A DNA stretch of 7,455 nucleotides from an uncultured Methylophaga sp. (GCA_947631375.1 CANRLD010000085.1:1-7455), one strand, 5' to 3'. Counted from the stretch's first letter, positions 1 to 5,770 are shown. Notes: a model not told the origin generated them from the sequence alone. Program-made: numbers and translations.

Positions 1-14
1 TAACAATATTGTTA
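1..14. repeat. Perfect 14-bp palindrome after the first PEP-CTERM gene
   Basis: TAACAATATTGTTA is a perfect palindrome starting 10 nt after the stop codon of the 164-aa PEP-CTERM gene. A related palindrome sits at the same distance behind the second PEP-CTERM gene (854-869), so it is probably a shared 3'-UTR element. In the second copy a strong terminator hairpin follows, so a terminator may lie just beyond the left edge here. The function of the palindrome itself is unknown. Confidence 0.5.
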
Positions 15-24
15 ACTTTGTTGA

Positions 25-519
25 TTATGCAGCCAAGCTCCGTGCTTTACGGCGTAAACCAAAGAAGCCTAATAGTGCTGGTGCAAATAACCATAATGCA
101 GCAGGTACAGGCACTGCATTGATAGCTAAATCATAACCAGTAAAGGTATGATTTGATAATCCATCAACTGTTAAGATATATTGCCCCACATCCAAGAACA
201 AACTAAATAAAATGCTTGAACCAAGGATTTCATAAACATTTCCATCTAATACCGCAGTAAATGGACTTGGTGCAGGACCATTATTTGACTTTGCGGTAAT
301 AGAGAAAACCCATTGGCCCGCTTCAGTTACATCCAAAGTCCACACATCATCAATTACATCACCAACCCTAAAGGGTGATGAGTTACCAAATAATGCATTT
401 CCTGACCCCGCACCAGGTGCCACAACACCATTACCACTAGTCGCAGTCAAATCCATGCTCGCCGCATTAGCACCTACCGCGAACAATAACGCAGCAAAAA
501 ACAGCATCGCTTTTTTCAT
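25..519 (-). CDS. VPLPA/PEP-CTERM sorting domain protein (164 aa)
   Basis: Small exported surface protein of unknown specific function. Residues 1-19 form a signal peptide (MKK, hydrophobic core, ANA before the likely cleavage). The C-terminus is a tripartite sorting tail: VPVPA at 136-140, a hydrophobic helix to about 154 and the basic cluster RRK at 156-158. This is the VPLPA type of the PEP-CTERM family; such tails are recognised by an exosortase, which is thought to cleave and anchor or release the protein at the cell surface. The Ser/Gly/Asn-rich middle has beta-strand-like patterns (DDVWTLDV, GQYILTVDG) and no cysteine, suggesting a small beta-sandwich; this is inference. The ATG at 517-519 follows an AGAAGGA ribosome site. 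The gene sits behind a riboswitch-like leader and is a diverged paralogue of the gene at 880-1398: signal and tail are nearly identical, the middle is not. Confidence 0.9.
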   Translation of the reverse strand: MKKAMLFFAALLFAVGANAASMDLTATSGNGVVAPGAGSGNALFGNSSPFRVGDVIDDVWTLDVTEAGQWVFSITAKSNNGPAPSPFTAVLDGNVYEILGSSILFSLFLDVGQYILTVDGLSNHTFTGYDLAINAVPVPAALWLFAPALLGFFGLRRKARSLAA

Positions 520-545
520 AATAATTTCCTTCTAAATTGAAAAAA

Positions 546-653
546 TAAGCAATGCAACCCAGCCGTCTTCAAAAATAGCGAAGACCTGTAGCTTTCCGAC
601 CTTGCCTCACGGCAAGTTTGGCTTTAAAAACGAGCCGTAAAGCTCGTCGCTTA
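546..653 (-). ncRNA. Cyclic-di-GMP-I (GEMM-I)-like riboswitch leader 1
   Basis: Leader of the 164-aa PEP-CTERM gene; transcript runs from 653 to 546. The conserved core is 554-622: CCAAAC, a 6-bp stem CUUGCC/GGCAAG capped by a GUGA (GNRA) tetraloop (601-616), then GGUCGGAAAGC (591-601), a second hairpin GUCUUC/GAAGAC (580-585 with 565-570), a CAG/CUG helix (586-588 with 560-562) and the closing GGGUUGC. Order and motifs match the c-di-GMP-I aptamer (GCAAAC, GNRA-capped P1b, GACGCAAAGCC, P2, GGGUUACC). The sister leader at 1421-1542 keeps every helix with compensatory changes. A closing helix UAAGCGA/UUGCUUA (647-653 with 546-552) is plausible and runs straight into six U residues, so it could act as a terminator. 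The known family senses c-di-GMP; ligand and switching direction here are inferred. Confidence 0.78.
631..646 (-). other. GC-rich hairpin with U5 tail inside leader 1
   Basis: On the minus strand CGAGC-UUUACG-GCUCG is followed by UUUUU, which looks like a small terminator. It lies between the candidate 5' strand of P1 and the aptamer core, 15 nt before CCAAAC. A hairpin-forming CGAAUG/CAUUCG pair occurs at the same distance in leader 2 (1517-1536), so it is more likely part of the leader architecture than a terminator for the upstream gene, which already has its own. Confidence 0.4.
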
Positions 654-717
654 GTATCTTCCAGAAACCTCTCTCAGAAGTACAGGCGAACTTTAGCAAT
701 AGGCAAGCTTTAATGTA

Positions 718-732
718 ATTGTACTATGGTAC
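718..732 (-). promoter_or_regulatory. Weak promoter / operator candidate for the 164-aa gene
   Basis: A TACAAT -10-like hexamer on the minus strand (718-723) overlaps the inverted repeat GTAC-N4-GTAC (721-732). No convincing -35 box is seen 16-18 nt upstream, so if it is used it may need an activator binding the repeat. Transcription from here would include the whole riboswitch-like leader. Support is position and hexamer match only. Confidence 0.25.
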
Positions 733-760
733 TAATTTTCAGCTACTTATCGATATTCGT

Positions 761-796
761 AAAAATCAGCAGCGCAGCTCAAACATGTGCTCTGCT
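761..796 (-). terminator. Second terminator-like hairpin after the 172-aa gene
   Basis: On the minus strand AGCAGAGCA pairs with TGCGCTGCT (one A-G mismatch, 11-nt loop) and is followed by GATTTTT. It lies downstream of the stronger hairpin at 821-844 and could be a backup terminator insulating the next leader. Confidence 0.4.
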
Positions 797-820
797 TTAA
801 AAGCCGATCAAGATAAAGTA

Positions 821-844
821 GAAAGGGAGCCAGGGCTCCCTTTC
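821..844 (-). terminator. Rho-independent terminator of the 172-aa PEP-CTERM gene
   Basis: GAAAGGGAGC and GCTCCCTTTC form a perfect 10-bp stem with a 4-nt loop, 35 nt after the stop codon at 880. The minus-strand sequence after it (TACTTTATCTT) is only moderately U-rich. The stem is symmetrical and strong, so this is the likely end of the transcript. Confidence 0.7.
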
Positions 845-853
845 CAAAACAGA

Positions 854-869
854 TAACTATTGATAGTTA
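854..869. repeat. Inverted repeat after the second PEP-CTERM gene
   Basis: TAACTAT and ATAGTTA are 7-bp arms separated by TG, placed 10 nt after the stop codon. It is the counterpart of the palindrome at 1-14, behind the sister gene at the same distance, with both arms changed together. Confidence 0.5.
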
Positions 870-879
870 ACGTTTAATT

Positions 880-1398
880 TTACGCGGTTGCCAGTTTTGT
901 TTTACGACGCAGCGTTAACAACCCCATCAACGCCGGAGCAAACAACCACAAGGCAGCTGGAACAGGCACTTCACTAATACCTGTTGCTAAGCGTAAATCA
1001 TAATTACTACCTGCCGCCGCATTACTGATAAATATGTTTAAAACATACTCAGTTGCCGCTTCTAACACCCAAGTATACTCCAGCAGTCCAAGCGAACCGA
1101 TTTTGAAAATATCTAAACCGATGTTGCTTGTGCCATCAAAAATAGAAACGGAAGAGTTCGGAGACAACGGATTAAATGTTAACGACAATGTAGCTGTTGT
1201 AGCAGTATCACTACTAATAGTGAAACTATCAGAAACCGAAGCACCGCTACTGGTAGAGTTCCAGCCCGCAGTTACAACGTCCCCAGATCCGAAGCCGACA
1301 GTTCCAGTGTTACTACTGTCGCCGGCCAAGTTTAATGATGCTGCATTAGCATTCAATGAGAACAACAGGGCTGTAAAAAATAGCATCGTTTTTTTCAT
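880..1398 (-). CDS. VPLPA/PEP-CTERM sorting domain protein (172 aa)
   Basis: Second small exported surface protein, upstream paralogue of the 164-aa protein. The signal peptide spans residues 1-19 (MKKTMLFF..., ANA before cleavage). The sorting tail has VPVPA at 144-148, a hydrophobic segment to about 162 and RRK at 164-166. The mature part is rich in Ser, Thr, Asn and Gly, has no cysteine, and shows alternating beta-strand patterns (SDSFTISSD, TATLSLTF, EYVLNIFIS). Like its sister it ends its mature domain with a YDL motif just before the tail. It would be exported by Sec and processed by an exosortase encoded elsewhere; VPLPA tails are associated with the exosortase D (XrtD) subfamily. The ATG at 1396-1398 follows AAAAGGA. 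The gene has its own riboswitch-like leader upstream and its own terminator downstream, so it is probably a single-gene transcript. Its function beyond surface display is unknown. Confidence 0.9.
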   Translation of the reverse strand: MKKTMLFFTALLFSLNANAASLNLAGDSSNTGTVGFGSGDVVTAGWNSTSSGASVSDSFTISSDTATTATLSLTFNPLSPNSSVSIFDGTSNIGLDIFKIGSLGLLEYTWVLEAATEYVLNIFISNAAAGSNYDLRLATGISEVPVPAALWLFAPALMGLLTLRRKTKLATA

Positions 1399-1420
1399 GA
1401 AGTTTTCCTTTTGTTATGAA

Positions 1421-1542
1421 AAATTTAACAATGCAACCCGGCCATCTTCAGAGGATATCCCTCATAAAGATCCGTAGCTTTCCGACCTCACCTCACGGTA
1501 AGTTTGGCTAGACTAACGAATGCAACATTACATTCGAAATTT
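1421..1542 (-). ncRNA. Cyclic-di-GMP-I (GEMM-I)-like riboswitch leader 2
   Basis: Leader of the 172-aa PEP-CTERM gene, built like leader 1. Core 1433-1508: CCAAAC, stem CUUACC/GGUGAG with a GUGA loop (1487-1502), GGUCGGAAAGC, P2 stem AUCUU/AAGAU (1467-1471 with 1444-1448) with a longer inner hairpin GAGG/CCUC, helix CGG/CCG (1472-1474 with 1439-1441) and GGGUUGC. Relative to leader 1, GUCUU/AAGAC becomes AUCUU/AAGAU and CAG/CUG becomes CGG/CCG: both partners change together. A G-C pair in the tetraloop stem becomes A-U and a U-A becomes U-G. Flanking AAAUUU (1537-1542) can pair with AAAUUU (1421-1426), next to AAU/AUU, giving a closing helix near a U-rich stretch. Ligand assignment rests on family resemblance. 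Confidence 0.78.
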
Positions 1543-1579
1543 GAACTTTCAGAAATTTCTAACACGTTGTTTATTCAGC

Positions 1580-1604
1580 CATGTTCCCAACAATGGAAAA
1601 CATG
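1580..1604. repeat. Imperfect inverted repeat, possible operator
   Basis: CATGTTCCC and GGAAAACATG form arms around a short AT-rich centre; on the minus strand the RNA could fold into about 9 bp with two G-U pairs. It lies between a weak -10-like hexamer (1616-1621) and the riboswitch-like leader. There is no U tract after it, so an operator or a 5'-UTR hairpin is more likely than a terminator. Confidence 0.3.
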
Positions 1605-1702
1605 TTCAGCTTGAGATTATCGCTGTGCTTTATTTCATAAAGATGAATTCAATATCTAATTGATAGACAATGGTGACATATCAAAAATTTGAACTCTGAG
1701 AA

Positions 1703-3106
1703 TTAATATACATTTTTTCCAGCAAAACCTCTAGTGATCGTTAACAAAATAATTTTCAAATCCAGCAGTAATGTCCAGGTTTGAATATATTGCAGATCAT
1801 ATTTCACTCGGCCTTCCATCTTATCCAAGGTGTCTGTTTCTCCTCGAAAACCATTTATTTGTGCCAGACCGGTAATACCTGGCTTAACTTTATGGCGGAG
1901 CATGTATCCCTGAATTTTAGCGCGGTATTCTTCGTTATGTGCCACCGCATGTGGTCTTGGGCCGACAATAGACATTGAGCCACCAAGCGAATTAAAGAAC
2001 TGCGGTAATTCATCCAGAGAGGTTTTGCGCAAGATGCCGCCGAAACGGGTAATGCGTTGATCGCCCTTTTTCGCCTGTATCACTTTATCGCCATCTTCAG
2101 TCACGGTCATGGTACGAAACTTCCATACCTTAATTTTTTCGCCATCCATGCCATAACGGGTTTGTTTAAAAAATACTGGCCCTTTGGAAGTTGTTTTTAT
2201 GCCAATAGCAATCAATAGCATCGGGAGAGCAATAACACACAGAATCAGGAAGCTCAGGACAATATCTTCGATACGCTTTATCACGCTATCTATACCAGCA
2301 AACGGTGTTTCGTAAATACTGATTGCGGTAATCCCCTGATAATCTACCCATCGCGAATTAAGGAGATTAAATGTAAATAAATCTGGCACCAAATACACCG
2401 ACGCCGTCGTATCTGCCAGCTTTTCTGTTATTAAACGGATCCGCGCTTCTGCAGCCAATGACAAGGTGATAAACACGACATCAATTTTACTGCTTCGGCA
2501 ATCAGCGATAAGCTCATCAATACTGCCTACTACCCTAGCTTGTTCGTCTTTCAGACGACGATTAGCCACAGGTTTACGATCATCATAAAAACCGCTGAAA
2601 CGATAGCCGGTCCACTCCATCTCATCAAAGGATTTTTCTAACCGGTAACCTAACTCTGTTGCACCAACAATCGCAACACGGCGAGTATTCAAGCCTTTGG
2701 AACGGAGGATGCCAAGCAGCATGCGCACAATGGCATGCCAGGAAATCAGTTCAATGGGCGTAGCAATAAACCAGATTAATAAGAATGGCGCGGCATAGGT
2801 CTGTTCATTGATAATAATTAATTCGAGAATAACCAGTACCACGATACTGGTTCCCCAGGAAAACAAAACGGCGGTTATTTCATCCCGAAGGTAGGTGCCT
2901 CGCCAGGATCGATAGGCATCCTGAGATTCAGCAAAAAAATGAAACAGAGTAATGGCAAGCAGTAAAGACCACACATGTTTTGGCTGCCATTCAATAGCAA
3001 ACAAATCCATTAATGCCAAAAAGGTCACTAAGATAATGGCGCTATCGATCAACCTGGAAATAGCATTGATCTTCGAATCGTAATGTCTTATTTTCCCTTG
3101 CGCCAT
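1703..3106 (-). CDS. wcaJ: Undecaprenyl-phosphate glucose phosphotransferase (WcaJ-type)
   Basis: Polyprenyl-phosphate sugar-1-phosphate transferase that starts repeat-unit assembly by moving a hexose-1-phosphate, usually glucose from UDP-glucose, onto undecaprenyl phosphate at the inner membrane. At 467 aa it has the normal full length. Residues about 20-133 hold the N-terminal membrane helices. Residues 143-260 form the soluble nucleotide-fold-like domain (RVAIVGATELGYR at 143-155). A further hydrophobic segment lies at about 281-303. The catalytic bacterial-transferase domain follows: GPVFFKQTRYG at 309-319, WKFRTM at 328-333, the Asp-Glu motif in SLDELPQF at 363-370, VGPRP at 381-385 and KPGITGLAQINGFRG at 408-422. 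The end RGFAGKNVY resembles the WcaJ ending. It is the last gene of the galE-manC-wcaJ operon, 28 bp after manC. Its AGGAGG site lies an unusual 16 nt before the ATG. The donor sugar (glucose rather than galactose) is inferred from the family. Confidence 0.92.
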   Translation of the reverse strand: MAQGKIRHYDSKINAISRLIDSAIILVTFLALMDLFAIEWQPKHVWSLLLAITLFHFFAESQDAYRSWRGTYLRDEITAVLFSWGTSIVVLVILELIIINEQTYAAPFLLIWFIATPIELISWHAIVRMLLGILRSKGLNTRRVAIVGATELGYRLEKSFDEMEWTGYRFSGFYDDRKPVANRRLKDEQARVVGSIDELIADCRSSKIDVVFITLSLAAEARIRLITEKLADTTASVYLVPDLFTFNLLNSRWVDYQGITAISIYETPFAGIDSVIKRIEDIVLSFLILCVIALPMLLIAIGIKTTSKGPVFFKQTRYGMDGEKIKVWKFRTMTVTEDGDKVIQAKKGDQRITRFGGILRKTSLDELPQFFNSLGGSMSIVGPRPHAVAHNEEYRAKIQGYMLRHKVKPGITGLAQINGFRGETDTLDKMEGRVKYDLQYIQTWTLLLDLKIILLTITRGFAGKNVY

Positions 3107-3122
3107 AATGTGTTACGAACAA

Positions 3123-3128
3123 CCTCCT
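3123..3128 (-). promoter_or_regulatory. Distant Shine-Dalgarno site of the wcaJ-type gene
   Basis: A perfect AGGAGG lies 16 nt upstream of the ATG at 3104-3106. An in-frame TAA 9 nt before the ATG excludes an upstream start, and no other start is near the protein's N-terminus. The spacing is longer than the usual 5-10 nt; translation may rely on coupling to manC, which stops at 3135. Confidence 0.55.
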
Positions 3129-3134
3129 CTGTTA

Positions 3135-4535
3135 TTACTGGCGATTATAGCTATCTTGGTAACGAATAATATCGTCTTCTTCAAGGTAGCTTCCTGATTG
3201 AACTTCTATAATTTCTAACGGTACCCTTCCTGGATTTCTTAAGCGATGTACGCTGCCTAACGGGATAAATGTTGATTCATTTTCACCAAGCAACATCACC
3301 TCATCATCACGGGTAACTTCTGCGGTACCACTCACCACAACCCAATGTTCGGCGCGATGATAATGCATTTGCAGCGATAATGCCGCTCCGGGATTGACGC
3401 TGATACGTTTTACCTGGAAACGTTTGCCAATATCCACTGAATCATAACTGCCCCACGGTCGGTAACATTTTCGGTGGGTATCGACTTCTTTCCGCTCTTG
3501 TTCATTAAGTGTGGCCACAATATTTTTAACGTTTTGTGCATAATCTTTATGCGCCACCATCACGGCATCATGTGTTTCCACCACAACCACATCATCGAGG
3601 CCTAACACCGTCACCAGACGATTTTCGCTATGAATATAAGAACTGGAAACAGTATCGACCATCACATCGCCGACCACCACGTTACCGTTTTCATCCTGCG
3701 GGTAGGCTTCCCATAAGGAGGACCACGATCCGACATCGCTCCACCCGGCATCCAATGGCACGACAGTAGCTTGAGCCGTTTTTTCCATTACAGCGTAGTC
3801 AATAGAATCACTCGGACATTGTTCAAAGGCCGCACTGTCGGCCCGGATAAAGTCGAGATCAACAACTGACTTTTCCAATGCCGCCTTGCAGGCTGTCACC
3901 ATGGCTGGATGAAAATGCTGTAACTCAGTGATATAGGCAGAGGCTTTGAACAAAAACATGCCGCTGTTCCAGAAAAAATTACCGGCAGCCAGATAGGACT
4001 CTGCTGTTTGTTGATCCGGTTTTTCAACGAAACGTTTTACCGGGCTTGGTCGATCTTTTTCAACAGCCTCGATATACCCATAGCCGGTATGTACAGAGTG
4101 CGGCTGAACTCCAAAGGTAACCAGCTGCCCCTGCTCCGCAAGCGGTGTTGCTTGCTGAATTGCCTGATGAAATGCTTGCGTATCCTCAATCATATGATCA
4201 GCCGCTAATATCAGCAGCAGTGGATCGTCACCATTCTCAAGCGCTTTTATCGCCGCCAGAGCAATCGCTGGTGCCGTATTGCGAGCACAAGGTTCTAAAA
4301 TAATATGCTGGGCGCTCAACTCTATCGCCTGTAACTGCTCGGCGACCATAAAGCGGTGTTCGGTATTGCAAACGATGATGGGGTTTGCAACCGTGTTCAA
4401 ACCATTTAGCCGGGTTAACGTGTTCTGAAATAGTGACATTTCGCCGAATAAAGAAAGAAACTGCTTTGGCTTGTTTTTTCTTGATAGCGGCCAAAGTCGT
4501 GTTCCAGTACCGCCCGAAATTATCACAGGAATCAT
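3135..4535 (-). CDS. manC: Mannose-1-phosphate guanylyltransferase / mannose-6-phosphate isomerase
   Basis: Bifunctional AlgA/ManC-type cytoplasmic enzyme: the N-terminal domain joins GTP and mannose-1-phosphate to GDP-mannose, and the C-terminal cupin has the phosphomannose isomerase signature. Numbering from the GTG one codon upstream: the nucleotidyltransferase loop GGTGTRLWPLSR is at 9-20, FVEKP at 170-174 and WNSGMF at 190-195. The cupin spans about 360-450, with PWGSYDSVD at 361-369, the metal-site motif QMHYHRAEHW at 390-399 and GSVHRLRNPG at 428-437. The ending EEDDIIRYQDSYNR is typical of the family. I prefer the ATG at 4533-4535 (466 aa), 9 nt after AAGGA; the adjacent GTG at 4536-4538 is also possible with 6-nt spacing. 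It lies 17 bp after galE in the same operon. It supplies GDP-mannose (or GDP-fucose precursors) for the polysaccharide. No phosphomannomutase gene is in the window. An algA label would be equally defensible. Confidence 0.93.
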   Translation of the reverse strand: MIPVIISGGTGTRLWPLSRKNKPKQFLSLFGEMSLFQNTLTRLNGLNTVANPIIVCNTEHRFMVAEQLQAIELSAQHIILEPCARNTAPAIALAAIKALENGDDPLLLILAADHMIEDTQAFHQAIQQATPLAEQGQLVTFGVQPHSVHTGYGYIEAVEKDRPSPVKRFVEKPDQQTAESYLAAGNFFWNSGMFLFKASAYITELQHFHPAMVTACKAALEKSVVDLDFIRADSAAFEQCPSDSIDYAVMEKTAQATVVPLDAGWSDVGSWSSLWEAYPQDENGNVVVGDVMVDTVSSSYIHSENRLVTVLGLDDVVVVETHDAVMVAHKDYAQNVKNIVATLNEQERKEVDTHRKCYRPWGSYDSVDIGKRFQVKRISVNPGAALSLQMHYHRAEHWVVVSGTAEVTRDDEVMLLGENESTFIPLGSVHRLRNPGRVPLEIIEVQSGSYLEEDDIIRYQDSYNRQ

Positions 4536-4552
4536 CACGTATAGTCCTTAAA

Positions 4553-5533
4553 TTAAAACATTTCATTCTGATGCCAGCGCCATGCAGTGGCAATAATGGA
4601 TTCAATATCAGTATAAAGTGGCTGCCAACCTAAAGTCGCTTTGGCATGTGCGGCATCCGCAACCAATACCGGCGGATCGCCCGCTCTGGGCGCTTCAACC
4701 GTAAAGGGAATATCCCGGCCAATAACTTTTTTAGCCGCTTCGATCACTTGTAACACGCTGAAACCGTTGCCATTACCCAGATTAAAGGCAAACGCACCAT
4801 CATTTGTTTGCAAATATTCGCCGGCAAGAATATGCGCTGAAGCCAAATCATTGACGTGAATATAGTCTCGAATACACGTACCGTCAGCCGTTGGATAGTC
4901 AGCACCAAATACCTTTAATCCTGAGGCATTGTCTGCAAAAGCGGCTTTCAGAATATTAGGGAGTAAATGTGTTTCAGGTTCGTGACTTTCGCCGATTTCC
5001 GCATCAGGATCGGCCCCGCAAGCATTAAAATAACGTAGTGCCACCGACTTTATACCATAAGCATGATGGTAATCAGCCAGTACATCTTCAATCATTTTTT
5101 TGGATTGACCATACGGATTGATAGGCAAGCGAGAATGTTGCTCATTAATTTTATCGGCTTCGGGCAGTCCAAAAACGGCTGCTGTTGAGGAGAAAACCAG
5201 CTTATCATGACCAGTTGCCACCATGGCATCCAGCACATTTAATGTGCCGACAACATTATTACGATAATAGATTGCCGGGTTCTCCACCGATTCACCCACC
5301 AACGATTTCGCACAGAAATGCATGATGAGATCAAATGGCCCCTCTTCCCGCAGAATCTGCTTTAATTGCTCGCCGGCGAGAATATCAGCCTCGATAAATT
5401 GGCTCCATCGAACCGCCTGACGGTGCCCCGTGCTGAGATTATCCACCACCACACTTTGGTGAGACTGTAGAAATAATGCCTTGCAGATATGTGAACCGAT
5501 ATATCCTGCACCACCTAAAACCAAAACTTTCAT
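4553..5533 (-). CDS. galE: UDP-glucose 4-epimerase
   Basis: NAD-dependent extended short-chain dehydrogenase/reductase that interconverts UDP-glucose and UDP-galactose in the cytoplasm. The 326 aa are close to the usual length and look complete. Visible features: the Rossmann GxxGxxG at 7-13 (GGAGYIG), DNLSTG at 31-36, the catalytic Ser/Thr in FSSTAAV at 114-120, the YxxxK pair Y141/K145, LRYFNACGAD at 166-175, RDYIHVNDL at 222-230 and NLGNGNGFSV at 251-260. The position equivalent to the substrate-gating Tyr299 of E. coli GalE appears to be Leu290 (GDPPVLVAD), so UDP-N-acetyl sugars might also be accepted; this is inference. The ATG at 5531-5533 follows GGGTGG. It is the first gene of the operon, behind a good promoter, and divergent from galU, which makes its substrate. 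Confidence 0.94.
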   Translation of the reverse strand: MKVLVLGGAGYIGSHICKALFLQSHQSVVVDNLSTGHRQAVRWSQFIEADILAGEQLKQILREEGPFDLIMHFCAKSLVGESVENPAIYYRNNVVGTLNVLDAMVATGHDKLVFSSTAAVFGLPEADKINEQHSRLPINPYGQSKKMIEDVLADYHHAYGIKSVALRYFNACGADPDAEIGESHEPETHLLPNILKAAFADNASGLKVFGADYPTADGTCIRDYIHVNDLASAHILAGEYLQTNDGAFAFNLGNGNGFSVLQVIEAAKKVIGRDIPFTVEAPRAGDPPVLVADAAHAKATLGWQPLYTDIESIIATAWRWHQNEMF

Positions 5534-5603
5534 TTATCCACCCAGCTGATTTTCCTTGAAGTATGTCGCCACAGGCACGCAGTTTTTCATTAAAACGTAC
5601 TGA

Positions 5604-5632
5604 TTTATAGCTATGAGTCGCTAGACTGTCAC
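5604..5632 (-). promoter_or_regulatory. Sigma70-type promoter of the galE-manC-wcaJ operon
   Basis: Reading on the minus strand, GTGACA (-35, 5627-5632) and TATAAA (-10, 5604-5609) are separated by exactly 17 nt; each box matches the consensus at 5 of 6 positions. Transcription would start near 5597, leaving a leader of about 60 nt before galE. It is the best promoter match in the galE-galU gap. Confidence 0.6.
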
Positions 5633-5648
5633 GTTTAGCGCTTATACT
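5622..5648 (+). promoter_or_regulatory. Weak promoter candidate for galU
   Basis: TATACT (5643-5648, 5 of 6 to the -10 consensus) has TAGACT (5622-5627, 4 of 6) upstream, but the spacer is only 15 nt. It overlaps the divergent galE promoter, so the two might compete. An alternative, TTGAAC at 5705-5710, lacks a good -10. Confidence 0.25.
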
Positions 5649-5765
5649 ATATCAACTCGACAATAACCTGATTCTGAAACTGTCCTGCCGGGCAGATTCA
5701 TTACTTGAACTAAATGCTCAGTTACTTTAGCTTAACGTCACCTCTTTTTTCCATCACCGTTTGAT

Positions 5766-5770
5766 AAGGA
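5766..5770 (+). promoter_or_regulatory. Ribosome-binding site that sets the galU start
   Basis: AAGGA lies 8 nt before the ATG at 5779. It lies inside the longer frame that would begin at the TTG at 5761, which argues against that earlier start. Confidence 0.75.

Larger units (their letters stand above)
520..879. other. 360-bp intergenic region between the PEP-CTERM genes
   Basis: No coding region is supported here. Reading on the minus strand from the upstream gene it holds: the 3' palindrome (854-869), a strong terminator (821-844), a second terminator-like hairpin (761-796), a weak promoter candidate around 718-732, a GC-rich hairpin (631-646), the riboswitch-like leader (546-653) and the ribosome site of the 164-aa gene. 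Confidence 0.7.
1399..1702. other. 304-bp intergenic region upstream of the 172-aa gene
   Basis: It holds the second riboswitch-like leader (1421-1542), a 25-bp imperfect inverted repeat (1580-1604) and a weak GATAAT -10-like hexamer on the minus strand (1616-1621) without a clear -35. No convincing terminator follows the wcaJ-type gene ending at 1703, so read-through from the polysaccharide operon into this leader is possible. No small coding gene is supported. Confidence 0.6.

Noticed and set aside
1034..1477. Plus-strand open frame of 147 codons
   Set aside because: It is antisense to the 172-aa PEP-CTERM gene and its leader, has no recognisable domain or ribosome site, and the opposite strand has clear signal and sorting motifs.
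1681..1692. TCAAA-AA-TTTGA inverted repeat after the wcaJ-type gene as a terminator
   Set aside because: The 5-bp AT-only arms and 2-nt loop cannot form a stable hairpin.
4237..4605. Minus-strand open frame of 122 codons overlapping manC and galE
   Set aside because: It lies in another frame across the start of manC, where the GGTGTRLWPLSR frame is plainly the real one.
5573..5588. Sigma54-like site (GGCACG followed by TTTT), of interest because PEP-CTERM/EPS loci can use sigma54
   Set aside because: The -12 GC is missing and the position lies inside the galE leader; the match is not convincing.
5685..5695. CTGCC-G-GGCAG inverted repeat upstream of galU
   Set aside because: The arms leave only a single-base loop; a usable hairpin shrinks to 4 bp and there is no U tract or promoter context.
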